A stretch of DNA of 64,000 bases from contig NZ_CAJKOX010000024.1 of assembly GCF_905201705.1 (NCBI RefSeq), positions 1-64,000 of the forward strand. Direction: 5' to 3'. The stretch is from an uncultured Marvinbryantia sp. (GTDB lineage: Bacteria > Bacillota > Clostridia > Lachnospirales > Lachnospiraceae). Every line of letters starts with the position of its first letter. Position 1 is the first letter of the stretch. The notes under the pieces were generated by a model. The model worked only from the letters and a program-made list of their open reading frames with translations, was not told the DNA's origin and did not search any database. Both the position numbers and the translations under genes were made by a program. Positions 18,501 through 25,199 of the stretch are shown here, piece after piece.

Positions 18501-20354
18501 AAGGGCGATGCGGCGATTCCGTTTGCGATCGACGTGAAGGGTGTGGAGAAGCTCTGTATCCAGACAAATGCTTACGGAAACACATACAATGGATATCTGT
18601 TCTTAAACGAAGGAAAATTGTTCGCGGACGGTACGGAGACAGCTCTGGAGGAGACGCGGGAGATGCTTGATAAGCCTGCCCTTGTAAGCTCTGCCGGATA
18701 TGAGAGGATGGAAGCGGGCATGATTACGGATATCTACGGAAATATTCACCGTGACGCCTGCGCGTTTTCTGCATCGGAGGGCGGGTATGCGCTCTGGAAT
18801 CTGGACGGGAAGTATACTTCCTTTGATGCGACGCTCTTTGCATCGGACCGCTATGATTACTATGACTATTATCAGGAGACAGAGGGAACCCTGGAAATCC
18901 TTCTGGATGGAGAGAATGTATTTAAGGCGGAAAACTACTCCATTCTGGAGCAGCCGATGCCGGTTTCCCTGGATGTGACCGGCAAAAAGACGCTGGAGGT
19001 GCGCACATCGACCAGAGAGGATAACAGCTACCTGTACTTCTATCTGGCAGACACGATGCTGAAAAAGCCGCTTGCAAAGGAAGCTGTTCAGGCAGCAGCG
19101 GCGGAATTTCCGGAGATTCCGGCTGTTGTGGAGCAGCGTGCGGCGCAGATCGTGACGCTCGGAGATCACCGCTACTATTTATTTGAAGAGCCGCTTACCT
19201 GGGATCAGGCGAGTGCATTCTGTGCGGCGGCAGGCGGCGTGCTGGCGTGCCCGGTGGATGCGGACCAGAATCTTGCGCTGCAGTATCTGGCATACGACGG
19301 TCTCTGGGACAGCTACTGGATCGGCGGAAGGCTGACCAGGGGCGTCTGGGGCTGGAGCAATGGCGAAGCCTTTGGCAATTATCTGAACTGGGGCGACGGA
19401 AAGCCGGACAATGTGGACAGCCTGGAATATCTTCTGAGCATCAATTATGACGGCACCTGGAACGACCTTCCGGCGGACGCGGAGTGCGGGTTCATCATGG
19501 AGACGACAGCTGCTCTGGGGCAGCAGGCAGAGGAAACCGTGCGGCTGGCGGAGCTGGAATGGCTGAACAGTGATTACTGCGAGGCTTCCGACGTCTATGA
19601 TATCGACGAAATAAATACGAAGGCAAAGACGCTGGAGCTTGGCAGCGTGCGTCTGGATGCGTCAAACGATGCGCGCCTCAGCGTGCGGCTCGCTGACGGG
19701 TATGACGTATTTTCCGGTACGGTGTCTCCTTACTCCGGTGCGTCTGAGAATGTAAATATGCAGTTTGCAGTTTTTGGCGATGGAAAGCTTTTGTATGAAT
19801 TGCGTGATATCCGGAAAAATACGGATGAAACGGCATTTTCCGTAGACGTCAGCGGAGTGAACGTGCTGACGGTGGCAGCGTCCAATAATGGAAGCTATGA
19901 TTACGGACATCTGTATCTCACCAGCTCGCTCGGCGTGAAAGACGGTACGGGCGATGCGGCAGATATTCAGCGCCTGGCGGATCTGATCCTGGTGGAAGAG
20001 GTAGGTACCTATACAGAGCAAAAGCTTTACACAGATGCTTACGGTATCCTGCACGACCGTTTTCTGGAGCTGAATGCGCAGGAAAATGCAAGAGCGCTTT
20101 ACAATCTGTCGGGAAATTACACGACCTTTACCGGAACGCTCACAGCGCTGACAGAGGGGACGTTGGAGACAGATGCTTCTGTTCAGATTAAGGCGGACGG
20201 AGAGACGCTGTATGAAATTTCCGGGTTTGAGATGCAGGAGGGGCCGGTTGCCTTTGAGCTGGATGTCACAGGAAAAAGTACGCTGGAAATCGTGACGTCA
20301 TCAGAAGATCGGACGTGGATTTATCTGACGGACGACCGGATCGCGGTGAAGTAG
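15540..20354 (+). CDS. Giant membrane-anchored protein: zinc ribbon, TM helix, repeat domain, two C-type lectin domains and NPCBM-like domains
   Basis: 1604 residues. The N-terminus is a cytoplasmic zinc ribbon (Cys 3, 6, 17, 20), then one membrane helix (~55-78). The exterior starts with three or four diverged repeats (~80-430) sharing NGDEV..., YGI and F.G..G.GYA patterns with Asp/Lys/Leu-rich helices. C-type lectin domain 1 is at ~698-827 (YWLGATD, WDSGQPDN, NHWND). A 10-residue acidic repeat follows (~850-890), then two NPCBM-like modules (~905-1175), lectin domain 2 at ~1201-1322 (YWIGGR, WGDGKPDN, GTWNDL) and two more NPCBM-like modules to the end. QPDN and KPDN match the calcium/sugar-binding region of lectins. 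A surface adhesin or glycan sensor is inferred. Confidence 0.82.
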   Translation: MYCHNCGKEIENDAKHCPHCGAQQRTAPAGGETKAQQTAPSQSSGNGKDGGKKKPMIFLGAAVAVVVVLAVVIMLVTGKRTLEVMDYVGLKVEGLSTEGTGRVSFDTDKLLADIGEKKALTEREKEDVEALIADAMKDFSMSKSSQLANGDEVTVESNLDKKLLNDYGIALKNGSAVLTVADLIEIQEIRLNDYMKMEFSGFEGDGYAYISTDYEKLKSDVETQVRALAGEQEAESFISEELGNYLYSFYLDVQPSGGLKNGDEVKAAINMDKPEISEYGIRFSWEDMTETAEGLLPTHTVVLTDYLNCEFFGYDGAGYADIALDTEKLGADLQAAFEEAGRGVYGALQEDADMAADLENAVKIIRDSWRGNFNTTLDKETALTNGETVTLECAYEQEPLYIYQIGVYLEGGTKEFTVENLEEPQEVDLTDALTVSFSGICPNVRVELTIDYDQPYVSLTSLWSMSSNERIVAKNGDVYEGEITYDEQEMLENGYRVTNNQYSYEISGLNTYEINVSEEELIALSQTFEDYVRQKFVSASDSILEYAGSEGWLVWNESEMALDSFKLAYKTNEDYTENRLYLVFHMAVPLKTLDRRAEQRDAFMVMYVSDIEQMPDGQLMLETDRNESLFMTAEETQDYIAQNIAENMEGAEILNEYAAEEAPAPDTTDTAEISGMEVEEVQIPTGEFADNVKSQAAAYVTYEGHIYARYDMNLSWKLANTFCETAGGHLATITSEREKAVIEKLLEGAPFGEYWLGATDADWEGGWQWITGEPFEWTDWDSGQPDNSDYEEEGENYLEMGSGFGNHWNDNYGENTDGGFILEIEPAAAEIADNTIEAEPDDGEAGADTDAAEETTEAADAAEETTEAADAAEETTEAADAAEETAEAAAQEEERTEAAQAYLADLTPEASNSCGIEKYLTDPYGNDHFYSLYLDAAQRGSMTYDLDGAWSRLTGTISTWTEADSGCSFEIAIWGDGTLLFSKYDYRKGDAAIPFAIDVKGVEKLCIQTNAYGNTYNGYLFLNEGKLFADGTETALEETREMLDKPALVSSAGYERMEAGMITDIYGNIHRDACAFSASEGGYALWNLDGKYTSFDATLFASDRYDYYDYYQETEGTLEILLDGENVFKAENYSILEQPMPVSLDVTGKKTLEVRTSTREDNSYLYFYLADTMLKKPLAKEAVQAAAAEFPEIPAVVEQRAAQIVTLGDHRYYLFEEPLTWDQASAFCAAAGGVLACPVDADQNLALQYLAYDGLWDSYWIGGRLTRGVWGWSNGEAFGNYLNWGDGKPDNVDSLEYLLSINYDGTWNDLPADAECGFIMETTAALGQQAEETVRLAELEWLNSDYCEASDVYDIDEINTKAKTLELGSVRLDASNDARLSVRLADGYDVFSGTVSPYSGASENVNMQFAVFGDGKLLYELRDIRKNTDETAFSVDVSGVNVLTVAASNNGSYDYGHLYLTSSLGVKDGTGDAADIQRLADLILVEEVGTYTEQKLYTDAYGILHDRFLELNAQENARALYNLSGNYTTFTGTLTALTEGTLETDASVQIKADGETLYEISGFEMQEGPVAFELDVTGKSTLEIVTSSEDRTWIYLTDDRIAVK
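18091..18200 (+). repeat. 30-bp in-frame tandem repeat encoding an acidic linker
   Basis: About three and a half copies of a 30-bp unit encode AADAAEETTE. The copies are nearly identical in DNA, which suggests recent slippage and variable length between strains. It links lectin domain 1 to the NPCBM-like region. Confidence 0.85.
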
Positions 20355-20368
20355 AGAGAGGCGATGTT

Positions 20369-22408
20369 ATGAGAAAAAGGAAAAGCCTGAAAAAAATGGC
20401 GGCAGCCGGGCTTTGCGCCTGCGTGGTATTATCCGCGCAGGGCGCAGGCAGTCTGGCGGCGGAAATGAAATCCGAAGCGGCAAAAACGGAGGCGCCGGAC
20501 GTTTATCTTCCGGAAAGCAGCAGCCGCTATCTGGAAGAAGAGGAAGTGGAAGGCTGGACGCGCGGGGAGCTGGAATACGCGAGATATGAGATCTTTGCGC
20601 GGCGCGGGATGCTGTTTGATGATCCGGAGATAGCGGAATACTTTTCCGGAAAGAGCTGGTATTTTGGCTTTATAAAAGAGAGCGACTTCCCGGAAAGTAT
20701 GCTGAACGAATATGAGCTTGCGAATGCAGAGCTGCTGGAGCGTCTGGCAGCGGAAGCGGAGGATGACACCGAAGAATCCGGGACGGAAGAAGATCAAAGC
20801 GCGGCGGCAGACAGAAAGGCGCAGACGGCAGCGGATGGCACTTCGGATACGGCCAAGACGGATGATGCAGACGACACAAAATCCGGGACAGGCGAAGCGG
20901 GAGAGGATGAGGCCGGGGAAGCTGTGACGGAGGAAGAAACCGGGGATGCAGCGAAACCGGCCGGGACGGATGCGGTCGAGCCGGATACTGAGGAAGAAAC
21001 CGAAACGGAGCAGGCGGTTTCTTACGTTCCGGGTGAATATACGGCGTATGCCGACGGCTATGCAAGTAAAATTATGGTGACCTGTACCTTCGACGAGAAG
21101 GGAATCGTCAGCATGGGCATGAATCTTTCCGGGGAAACTGCCGGACAGGGAGCTGAGATAGGAAACGATCTGATAAAGAGCATTTTAAAAGATCAGACAA
21201 GCGAGGTGGATGCGATCGCCGGTGCGACCGTCACTTCCGATGCAGTCAAAGAGGCGGTAGCCGCCTGCATGGAGCAGGCGAAGGCTGCCGGGGAGAGCGA
21301 GAAGGAATCGGAATCCGAGCCGCAGACAGAAGGAGAGACGGAAACGGAGACAGAAACTGCGACAGAAGCGGCGACTGAGACTGAGTCGGAAACAGAGGTG
21401 GAGACACAGACAGAAGCTGCGCCGGCGACTGAGACTGAGTTGGAAACAGAAGCAGAGACGCAGACAGAAGCTGCGCCAGCGATTGAGACTGAATCGGAAA
21501 CAGAGACAGAAACTGAAACGGAAATTGTATCGACAGAGACGGAAACGGAAGCGGCAATAGAGACAGAACCGGGGACGGAAACGGAAGCCGGATTCAGCAG
21601 AAACGAGGACCTGCATGATGTAGACATCATGGAGGAAATTGAGAAAATGGAGGCAGGGGAAGGCGTCAGCCAGCCGGGAGAGGAAACAGCGGAGCAGCAG
21701 GAAACGACGGAGCTGCAGTTAGCCGGAACCTCCGACGCGGCGCCTGTCATCGAATACATTTTCCCGGACGTAGCCGAGCGGTATCTGGATCGTTCGGAAG
21801 TGTCACGGCTTTCCCCGCAGGCGATCAGCTATGCGAAAAATGAAATCTATGCGCGTCACGGACGGAAATTTGCTTCGCAGGAGCTGAAGGATTATTTTGG
21901 CTCCAAGAGCTGGTATGTGGGGACGGTAGATCCCGATGACTTCACAGATAAAGTATTTAATGATTACGAGCAGAAGAATCTTCTGCTGATCGTAGAGTAT
22001 GATACTTACAAGCTGGATCAGCCGGGCTACGACATCTATAGGGTGAATGAGGAACTGTCCCTTTTTGCTGCGGAAACGTCCGAAGCGACCATCGCGCCGG
22101 AATCCGGTTATCTGTCCGGACAGTATATATTTGCGGACAGCGACATCCGCTATCTGACAGAAGAAGAGGTGAATGTGCTTTCTGCGCGGGTGGCATGTTA
22201 TGCACGCTACGAGATTTATGCGCGTCGGGGCGCCATCTTTACACCCCAGGAGCTGCAGGAATATTTCGGCGGCAAAAACTGGTATGCGGGAAGGATTAAC
22301 CTGTCCGATTTTTCGTCCGAGATGTTCAATCAATACGAGCTGTACAATATGAAACTTTTAAATGAGCGTGAAAAAGCTCTGGAGCCGGACGGCTACCTGA
22401 ACCGGTAA
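20369..22408 (+). CDS. Secreted protein with three YARHG domains and an FMN-binding (flavinylation-type) domain
   Basis: 679 residues, starting at ATG 20369 behind AGAGAGG; the frame upstream overlaps the previous gene. A signal peptide (~1-32) ends SLAAEM. YARHG domains lie at ~45-125, ~461-540 and ~585-665, each with the YAR.EI.AR.G core and KSWY/KNWY. Between the first and second is an FMN-binding domain (~218-310) with DAIAGATVTS; Thr287 is in the position that ApbE-type transferases attach FMN to. Long Glu/Thr-rich low-complexity stretches (~330-425) follow. No lipobox or LPXTG is seen. It is the last gene of the operon. An extracellular flavoprotein is inferred; no ApbE gene is in the window. 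Confidence 0.8.
   Translation: MRKRKSLKKMAAAGLCACVVLSAQGAGSLAAEMKSEAAKTEAPDVYLPESSSRYLEEEEVEGWTRGELEYARYEIFARRGMLFDDPEIAEYFSGKSWYFGFIKESDFPESMLNEYELANAELLERLAAEAEDDTEESGTEEDQSAAADRKAQTAADGTSDTAKTDDADDTKSGTGEAGEDEAGEAVTEEETGDAAKPAGTDAVEPDTEEETETEQAVSYVPGEYTAYADGYASKIMVTCTFDEKGIVSMGMNLSGETAGQGAEIGNDLIKSILKDQTSEVDAIAGATVTSDAVKEAVAACMEQAKAAGESEKESESEPQTEGETETETETATEAATETESETEVETQTEAAPATETELETEAETQTEAAPAIETESETETETETEIVSTETETEAAIETEPGTETEAGFSRNEDLHDVDIMEEIEKMEAGEGVSQPGEETAEQQETTELQLAGTSDAAPVIEYIFPDVAERYLDRSEVSRLSPQAISYAKNEIYARHGRKFASQELKDYFGSKSWYVGTVDPDDFTDKVFNDYEQKNLLLIVEYDTYKLDQPGYDIYRVNEELSLFAAETSEATIAPESGYLSGQYIFADSDIRYLTEEEVNVLSARVACYARYEIYARRGAIFTPQELQEYFGGKNWYAGRINLSDFSSEMFNQYELYNMKLLNEREKALEPDGYLNR
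21340..21590 (+). repeat. Low-complexity Thr/Glu coding repeat
   Basis: Repeated ACGGAAACGGAGAC-like codons encode long TETETE stretches in the flavin/YARHG protein. Similar Thr/Glu linkers occur in the adaptor protein at 49924-52236. Confidence 0.8.
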
Positions 22409-22435
22409 CGCGCAGATAACATCAAAAGAGAACCT

Positions 22436-22570
22436 GCTGATGCAATGCGGCGGAGCACTGGCCAAACGTCCGCTGATGCAATGCGGTGGAGCACCGGTAG
22501 AACGTCCGCTGATGCAATATGTTGCGAAGTGTCGGCAGGAACGTCCGCTGACGCAATGCGGATGGCGTCA
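22436..22570. repeat. Degenerate tandem repeat, about 36 bp, four copies
   Basis: Copies of GCTGATGCAATGCGG begin at 22436, 22472, 22508 and 22547 (periods 36, 36, 39), each followed by a GGAGCAC/GAAGTGTC-like block and AACGTCC. All periods are multiples of three, so both strands stay open, but no start and ribosome-binding site support a protein. It lies between the ends of two converging genes. Confidence 0.85.
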
Positions 22571-22741
22571 GTCAATATAATTTTGCGAGCACTTCACACA
22601 GGCGGAGTTGCGGCTGCACACGAAGGAGAGCATGATATCCTCCGGGTAGCGGCTGCAGCTCCCTTTCTTATATGTAACAGTATGTGTGACTTCGGAAGCG
22701 TCCGTCGGGCACTTGCATTTGTAGTCTTTCGTGTATTCCAT
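22568..22741 (-). CDS. Small Cys-rich protein of unknown function
   Basis: 57 residues, starting MEYTKDYKCKCPTD. A good ribosome-binding site, AAGGAAAGGAG, lies 6-7 nt before the ATG at 22741. There are six cysteines, in CKC, SCS, VC and CVKC contexts, which could make a metal site or disulfides. No signal peptide is apparent, so it is probably cytoplasmic and metal binding if real. I do not recognise the family. It lies downstream of the LutC-like gene on the same strand, separated by a hairpin repeat block. Confidence 0.6.
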   Translation of the reverse strand: MEYTKDYKCKCPTDASEVTHTVTYKKGSCSRYPEDIMLSFVCSRNSACVKCSQNYID

Positions 22742-22839
22742 GAGAACTCCTTTCCTTCGCAAAGCGATTGGTTTTAAAGTGATTTGAAAATGCTGTGATG
22801 CCGGGGCATTTTGTCTGCTCCGGCACAGTATTTCCGGAA

Positions 22840-22924
22840 TCCGGGCGTTCGCCGTACAGAGTGTTTGCAGAATACGGACGTTCCGCCGTATAGAATGTTG
22901 TTAAAATCCGGACATTCCACCGGA
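22840..22924. repeat. Tandem hairpin repeat, 33-34 bp, three copies with compensatory stem changes
   Basis: Unit stems are TCCGG/CCGTA (22840-22856), TACGG/CCGTA (22873-22890) and TCCGG/CCGGA (22907-22924) around loops GCGTTCG, ACGTTCCG and ACATTCCA. Units two and three differ at paired positions yet both pair perfectly. It directly follows the LutC-like gene on the minus strand. Confidence 0.8.
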
Positions 22925-22934
22925 CAGAGTATTT

Positions 22935-23567
22935 TCAGAAGCCGAGGGATTCTCCGACCAGGATGACCCGGATGCGTCCCGGGAAACGGTTGTAATGCTG
23001 AACATGCAGCATATTGCATATTTTTTCCGGGGAGAAGCAGTTGTGACATACGCCGTCCTTTGCGCAGGGGGTGGAGAGACCGAGCCGGATAGCATTTGGC
23101 GGCGCGGCAATATTATGCACGCGCGCAATGGCAGCGTCCAGATCCGGCACAATTTTGTTCATGCCAACAAGCAGAATCACACAATCCGGTCCGTAGGAAA
23201 GCGCGGCAACGCGGTTGCCTGTTCCGTCTATATTGACGAGCTGCCCGTCAAGCGTGACGGCATTTGCGCTCATCAGATAAAAATCTGCGGAAAATGCCTT
23301 GCGATAAAATGCTTTACGCTCCTCCTGCGGAATTTCAGCGCGGTCCCAGAGCTCTACCGGCGCATTTTTCAGAGCATCCAGCAGACCGCATTCTGTGATG
23401 GATTCCGAACCGCCCCAGGTAACGGTAGCCCCTTCCGGAATCAGAGACAATACTTTTTCGACAGCGCTTTTGCCATCCGGGCAGTAATAACCGTCCATTC
23501 CGCGCTTCTGCAGAGCCTTGATGACGGTTTGCGCCTGTTTCTCATAAAAAACTGACATGGTACTCAT
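22935..23567 (-). CDS. LUD-domain protein (LutC-like lactate utilization family)
   Basis: 210 residues covering a full LUD (DUF162) domain. Typical features are EGATVTWGGSESITECGLLDAL near 45-65, AVTLDGQLVNIDGTGNRVAAL (~103-123) and a C-terminal stretch with Cys in PCAKDGVCHNCFSPEKIC. The family takes part in L-lactate oxidation complexes (LutABC), but single LUD genes are common in clostridia and their role is unclear; lutA and lutB are absent here. The initiation region is MSTMSVFYEKQ, with an AGGAGGA ribosome-binding site upstream on the minus strand. Confidence 0.88.
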   Translation of the reverse strand: MSTMSVFYEKQAQTVIKALQKRGMDGYYCPDGKSAVEKVLSLIPEGATVTWGGSESITECGLLDALKNAPVELWDRAEIPQEERKAFYRKAFSADFYLMSANAVTLDGQLVNIDGTGNRVAALSYGPDCVILLVGMNKIVPDLDAAIARVHNIAAPPNAIRLGLSTPCAKDGVCHNCFSPEKICNMLHVQHYNRFPGRIRVILVGESLGF

Positions 23568-23728
23568 AAAAATCCTCCTTTTCTATTGCACAACTATCAC
23601 ATAAATTTTTGCGGCATCCAGACAGGATGTCCGGTTGCCTGCAAAAATCCGTTGTTTTTCTTATCTTACCACCAGACGAACTAAAAATCAATGACGGCAA
23701 AAGACGAACCGCGCGAAGGATAAGGTCG

Positions 23729-23820
23729 GACCGAACAAAAAGCAAAAACCGGACCGGGCAAGGGTAAAAAGACTGACCGGGCAAGGGGCAAAAGTGTGAC
23801 CAGGCGCAGGGAGCAGGACC
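23729..23820. repeat. Degenerate 23-bp tandem repeat, four copies
   Basis: Units beginning GACCG/GACCA start at 23729, 23752, 23775 and 23798, exactly 23 bp apart, with a common form GACCGGGCAAGGG plus an A-rich tail. It is located between the LUD gene promoter region and decayed gene fragments. Confidence 0.82.
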
Positions 23821-23824
23821 CTCT

Positions 23825-23983
23825 TCATCCTTCTGCCTGCTCCTGGCTGAGGATGACTTTGATTTCCGGGATGTTTTTCTTCCGTCTGCTCAAAGGGCAG
23901 CATACCCTCCTCGGTGTAAAATTTTAACGTGCTGTATCGTACATTTGTTAAGCGTACCAGCTCTCCGATTGTTACATATTTTT
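23825..23983 (-). pseudogene. Fragment of a helix-turn-helix (MerR-like) regulator
   Basis: One minus-strand frame reads KYVTIGELVRLTNVRYSTL and continues KFYTEEGMLPFEQTEE, a MerR-type helix-turn-helix with following wing. After this the frame shifts and the continuation KVILSQEQAEG ends at a stop at 23825. There is no start codon or ribosome-binding site; the upstream end joins a different gene fragment. A remnant, not a working gene. Confidence 0.6.
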
Positions 23984-24260
23984 AGGGACATACCGACGGA
24001 ATCAAATAATGCGGTGATATTTTTGTCTGTAACAGAATATGTATAGGCTTCCAGAACCTTTTCTATTTTTACAGGCTTTCGCTGTGATGACTGATTCAAA
24101 AAGTCATACAGAGGCTTCAGATATTGCTTCTGCTCCGGAAGGGCACCGGTTACAGTGACCGTTTTTTGGTCGAGCAGGATACAGCCCTCCAGCTGCAGCT
24201 CCGATAATCCCGATGCCAGCAGGCAGGCTTCATCAAAGTATTTGCAGGCATATGAGACAA
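23984..24260 (-). pseudogene. Fragment resembling a GPP34 (GOLPH3-like) family protein
   Basis: The minus-strand frame contains EACLLASGLSELQLEGCILL, LPEQKQYLKPLYDFL, KPVKIEKVLEAYTYSVTD and ALFDSVGMSL, an order that resembles the central and C-terminal part of GPP34/GOLPH3-like proteins. Both ends are missing: the upstream part is unrelated AT-rich sequence and the downstream end runs into the helix-turn-helix fragment. The family call is from memory of the pattern and is tentative. Confidence 0.45.
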
Positions 24261-24413
24261 TTATAAAATGATAGGTACGAAATAATTTTAAAACCCTAAT
24301 GTTAATATTTGTTGATAGGTAAACACGTGAAAGTAGGGGCAGAAATCCCAATCAGAAGGTTCTGCTCCTGCTAAAGCATTTCCAGAGTTTAGTAAATGTT
24401 AAGAGTGATTGAC

Positions 24414-24442
24414 TTGTTTCTTATCCACCAAAGAAATATAAT
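24414..24442 (+). promoter_or_regulatory. Promoter of the first two-component system
   Basis: TTGTTT (24414-24419), 17-nt spacer and TATAAT (24437-24442), about 55 nt before the response regulator AUG. Confidence 0.6.
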
Positions 24443-24501
24443 AATGCTTATCTGGAAAAATGTCATATACTGAGGTGGTTTGAAATTAGGAGGAATCAAG
24501 A

Positions 24502-25194
24502 ATGAATAGGATTTTAATAATAGATGATGATAGAGAACTTTGCACATTGATTAAGCGCAGCGTTCTTTCTGAAAATATAGAAGCCGATTGCTGTAATACC
24601 GGCAAAGAAGGCTTAAAAAAAATAAGGGAAAAAGACTATCAGCTTGTGATACTTGACATTATGATGCCCGGCATGGATGGATTTGAAACACTGGAAAAAA
24701 TCAGGGCAGAAAACAACCTGCCGATTCTGATGTTTACATCTAAAAATGACAGTGCTTCCAAAGTGCGGGGATTACGGGCAGGAGCCGACGATTATCTGAC
24801 AAAGCCTTTTGATATGGACGAGCTAATAGCCCGTATTGTTTCGCTGATACGACGCTATATCCGTTTCAATCAACCAGACGGAACACCGCGGCAGCTTCAC
24901 TTTGACGGTCTGGAAATCGACCTTGAAAGCCGCTCCATTACTACAATCAATGGAACATTTGAACTTCCCCCAAAGGAATTTGACTTACTTCTTTTCTGCG
25001 CGAAAAATCAAGGGAAAATCCTTACAAAGCAGCGGATTTATGAAGAAGTCTGGGGCGAGGAATATGTCTATGACGACAGCAACATTATGGCAATCATCAG
25101 CCGCTTGCGGAAGAAATTAGAAGAAAATCCCGGAAACCCGAAATACATTCAGACAATCAAAGGTATCGGCTACCGTTTCAACAAGGAGGTATGA
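24502..25194 (+). CDS. OmpR/PhoB-family response regulator (CprR/lantibiotic-resistance type context)
   Basis: 230 residues. The receiver domain (1-118) has the acidic pair at Asp8-Asp9, phospho-acceptor Asp52 in VILDIMMPGMDG and the Thr/Lys positions in MFTSK and LTKPF. The C-terminal winged helix (~130-228) shows the OmpR pattern ELPPKEFDLLLF ... IYEEVWGEEY ... IKGIGYRF. GGAGGAATCAAG precedes the AUG. It is coupled to a histidine kinase, and a set of four 11-bp direct repeats ahead of the downstream ABC operon is the probable binding site. Confidence 0.94.
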   Translation: MNRILIIDDDRELCTLIKRSVLSENIEADCCNTGKEGLKKIREKDYQLVILDIMMPGMDGFETLEKIRAENNLPILMFTSKNDSASKVRGLRAGADDYLTKPFDMDELIARIVSLIRRYIRFNQPDGTPRQLHFDGLEIDLESRSITTINGTFELPPKEFDLLLFCAKNQGKILTKQRIYEEVWGEEYVYDDSNIMAIISRLRKKLEENPGNPKYIQTIKGIGYRFNKEV

Positions 25195-25199
25195 TTTTC

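Noticed and set aside
15540..20354. Diversity-generating retroelement
   Set aside because: C-type lectin domains are present but no reverse transcriptase, template repeat or accessory gene is visible.
22393..22575. 60-codon minus-strand frame made of IASADV-type repeats
   Set aside because: It results from tandem repeats with periods divisible by three; no ribosome-binding site and it overlaps the end of the small Cys-rich gene.
22436..22924. CRISPR array
   Set aside because: Units are degenerate and contiguous, with no unique spacers, and no cas genes are near.
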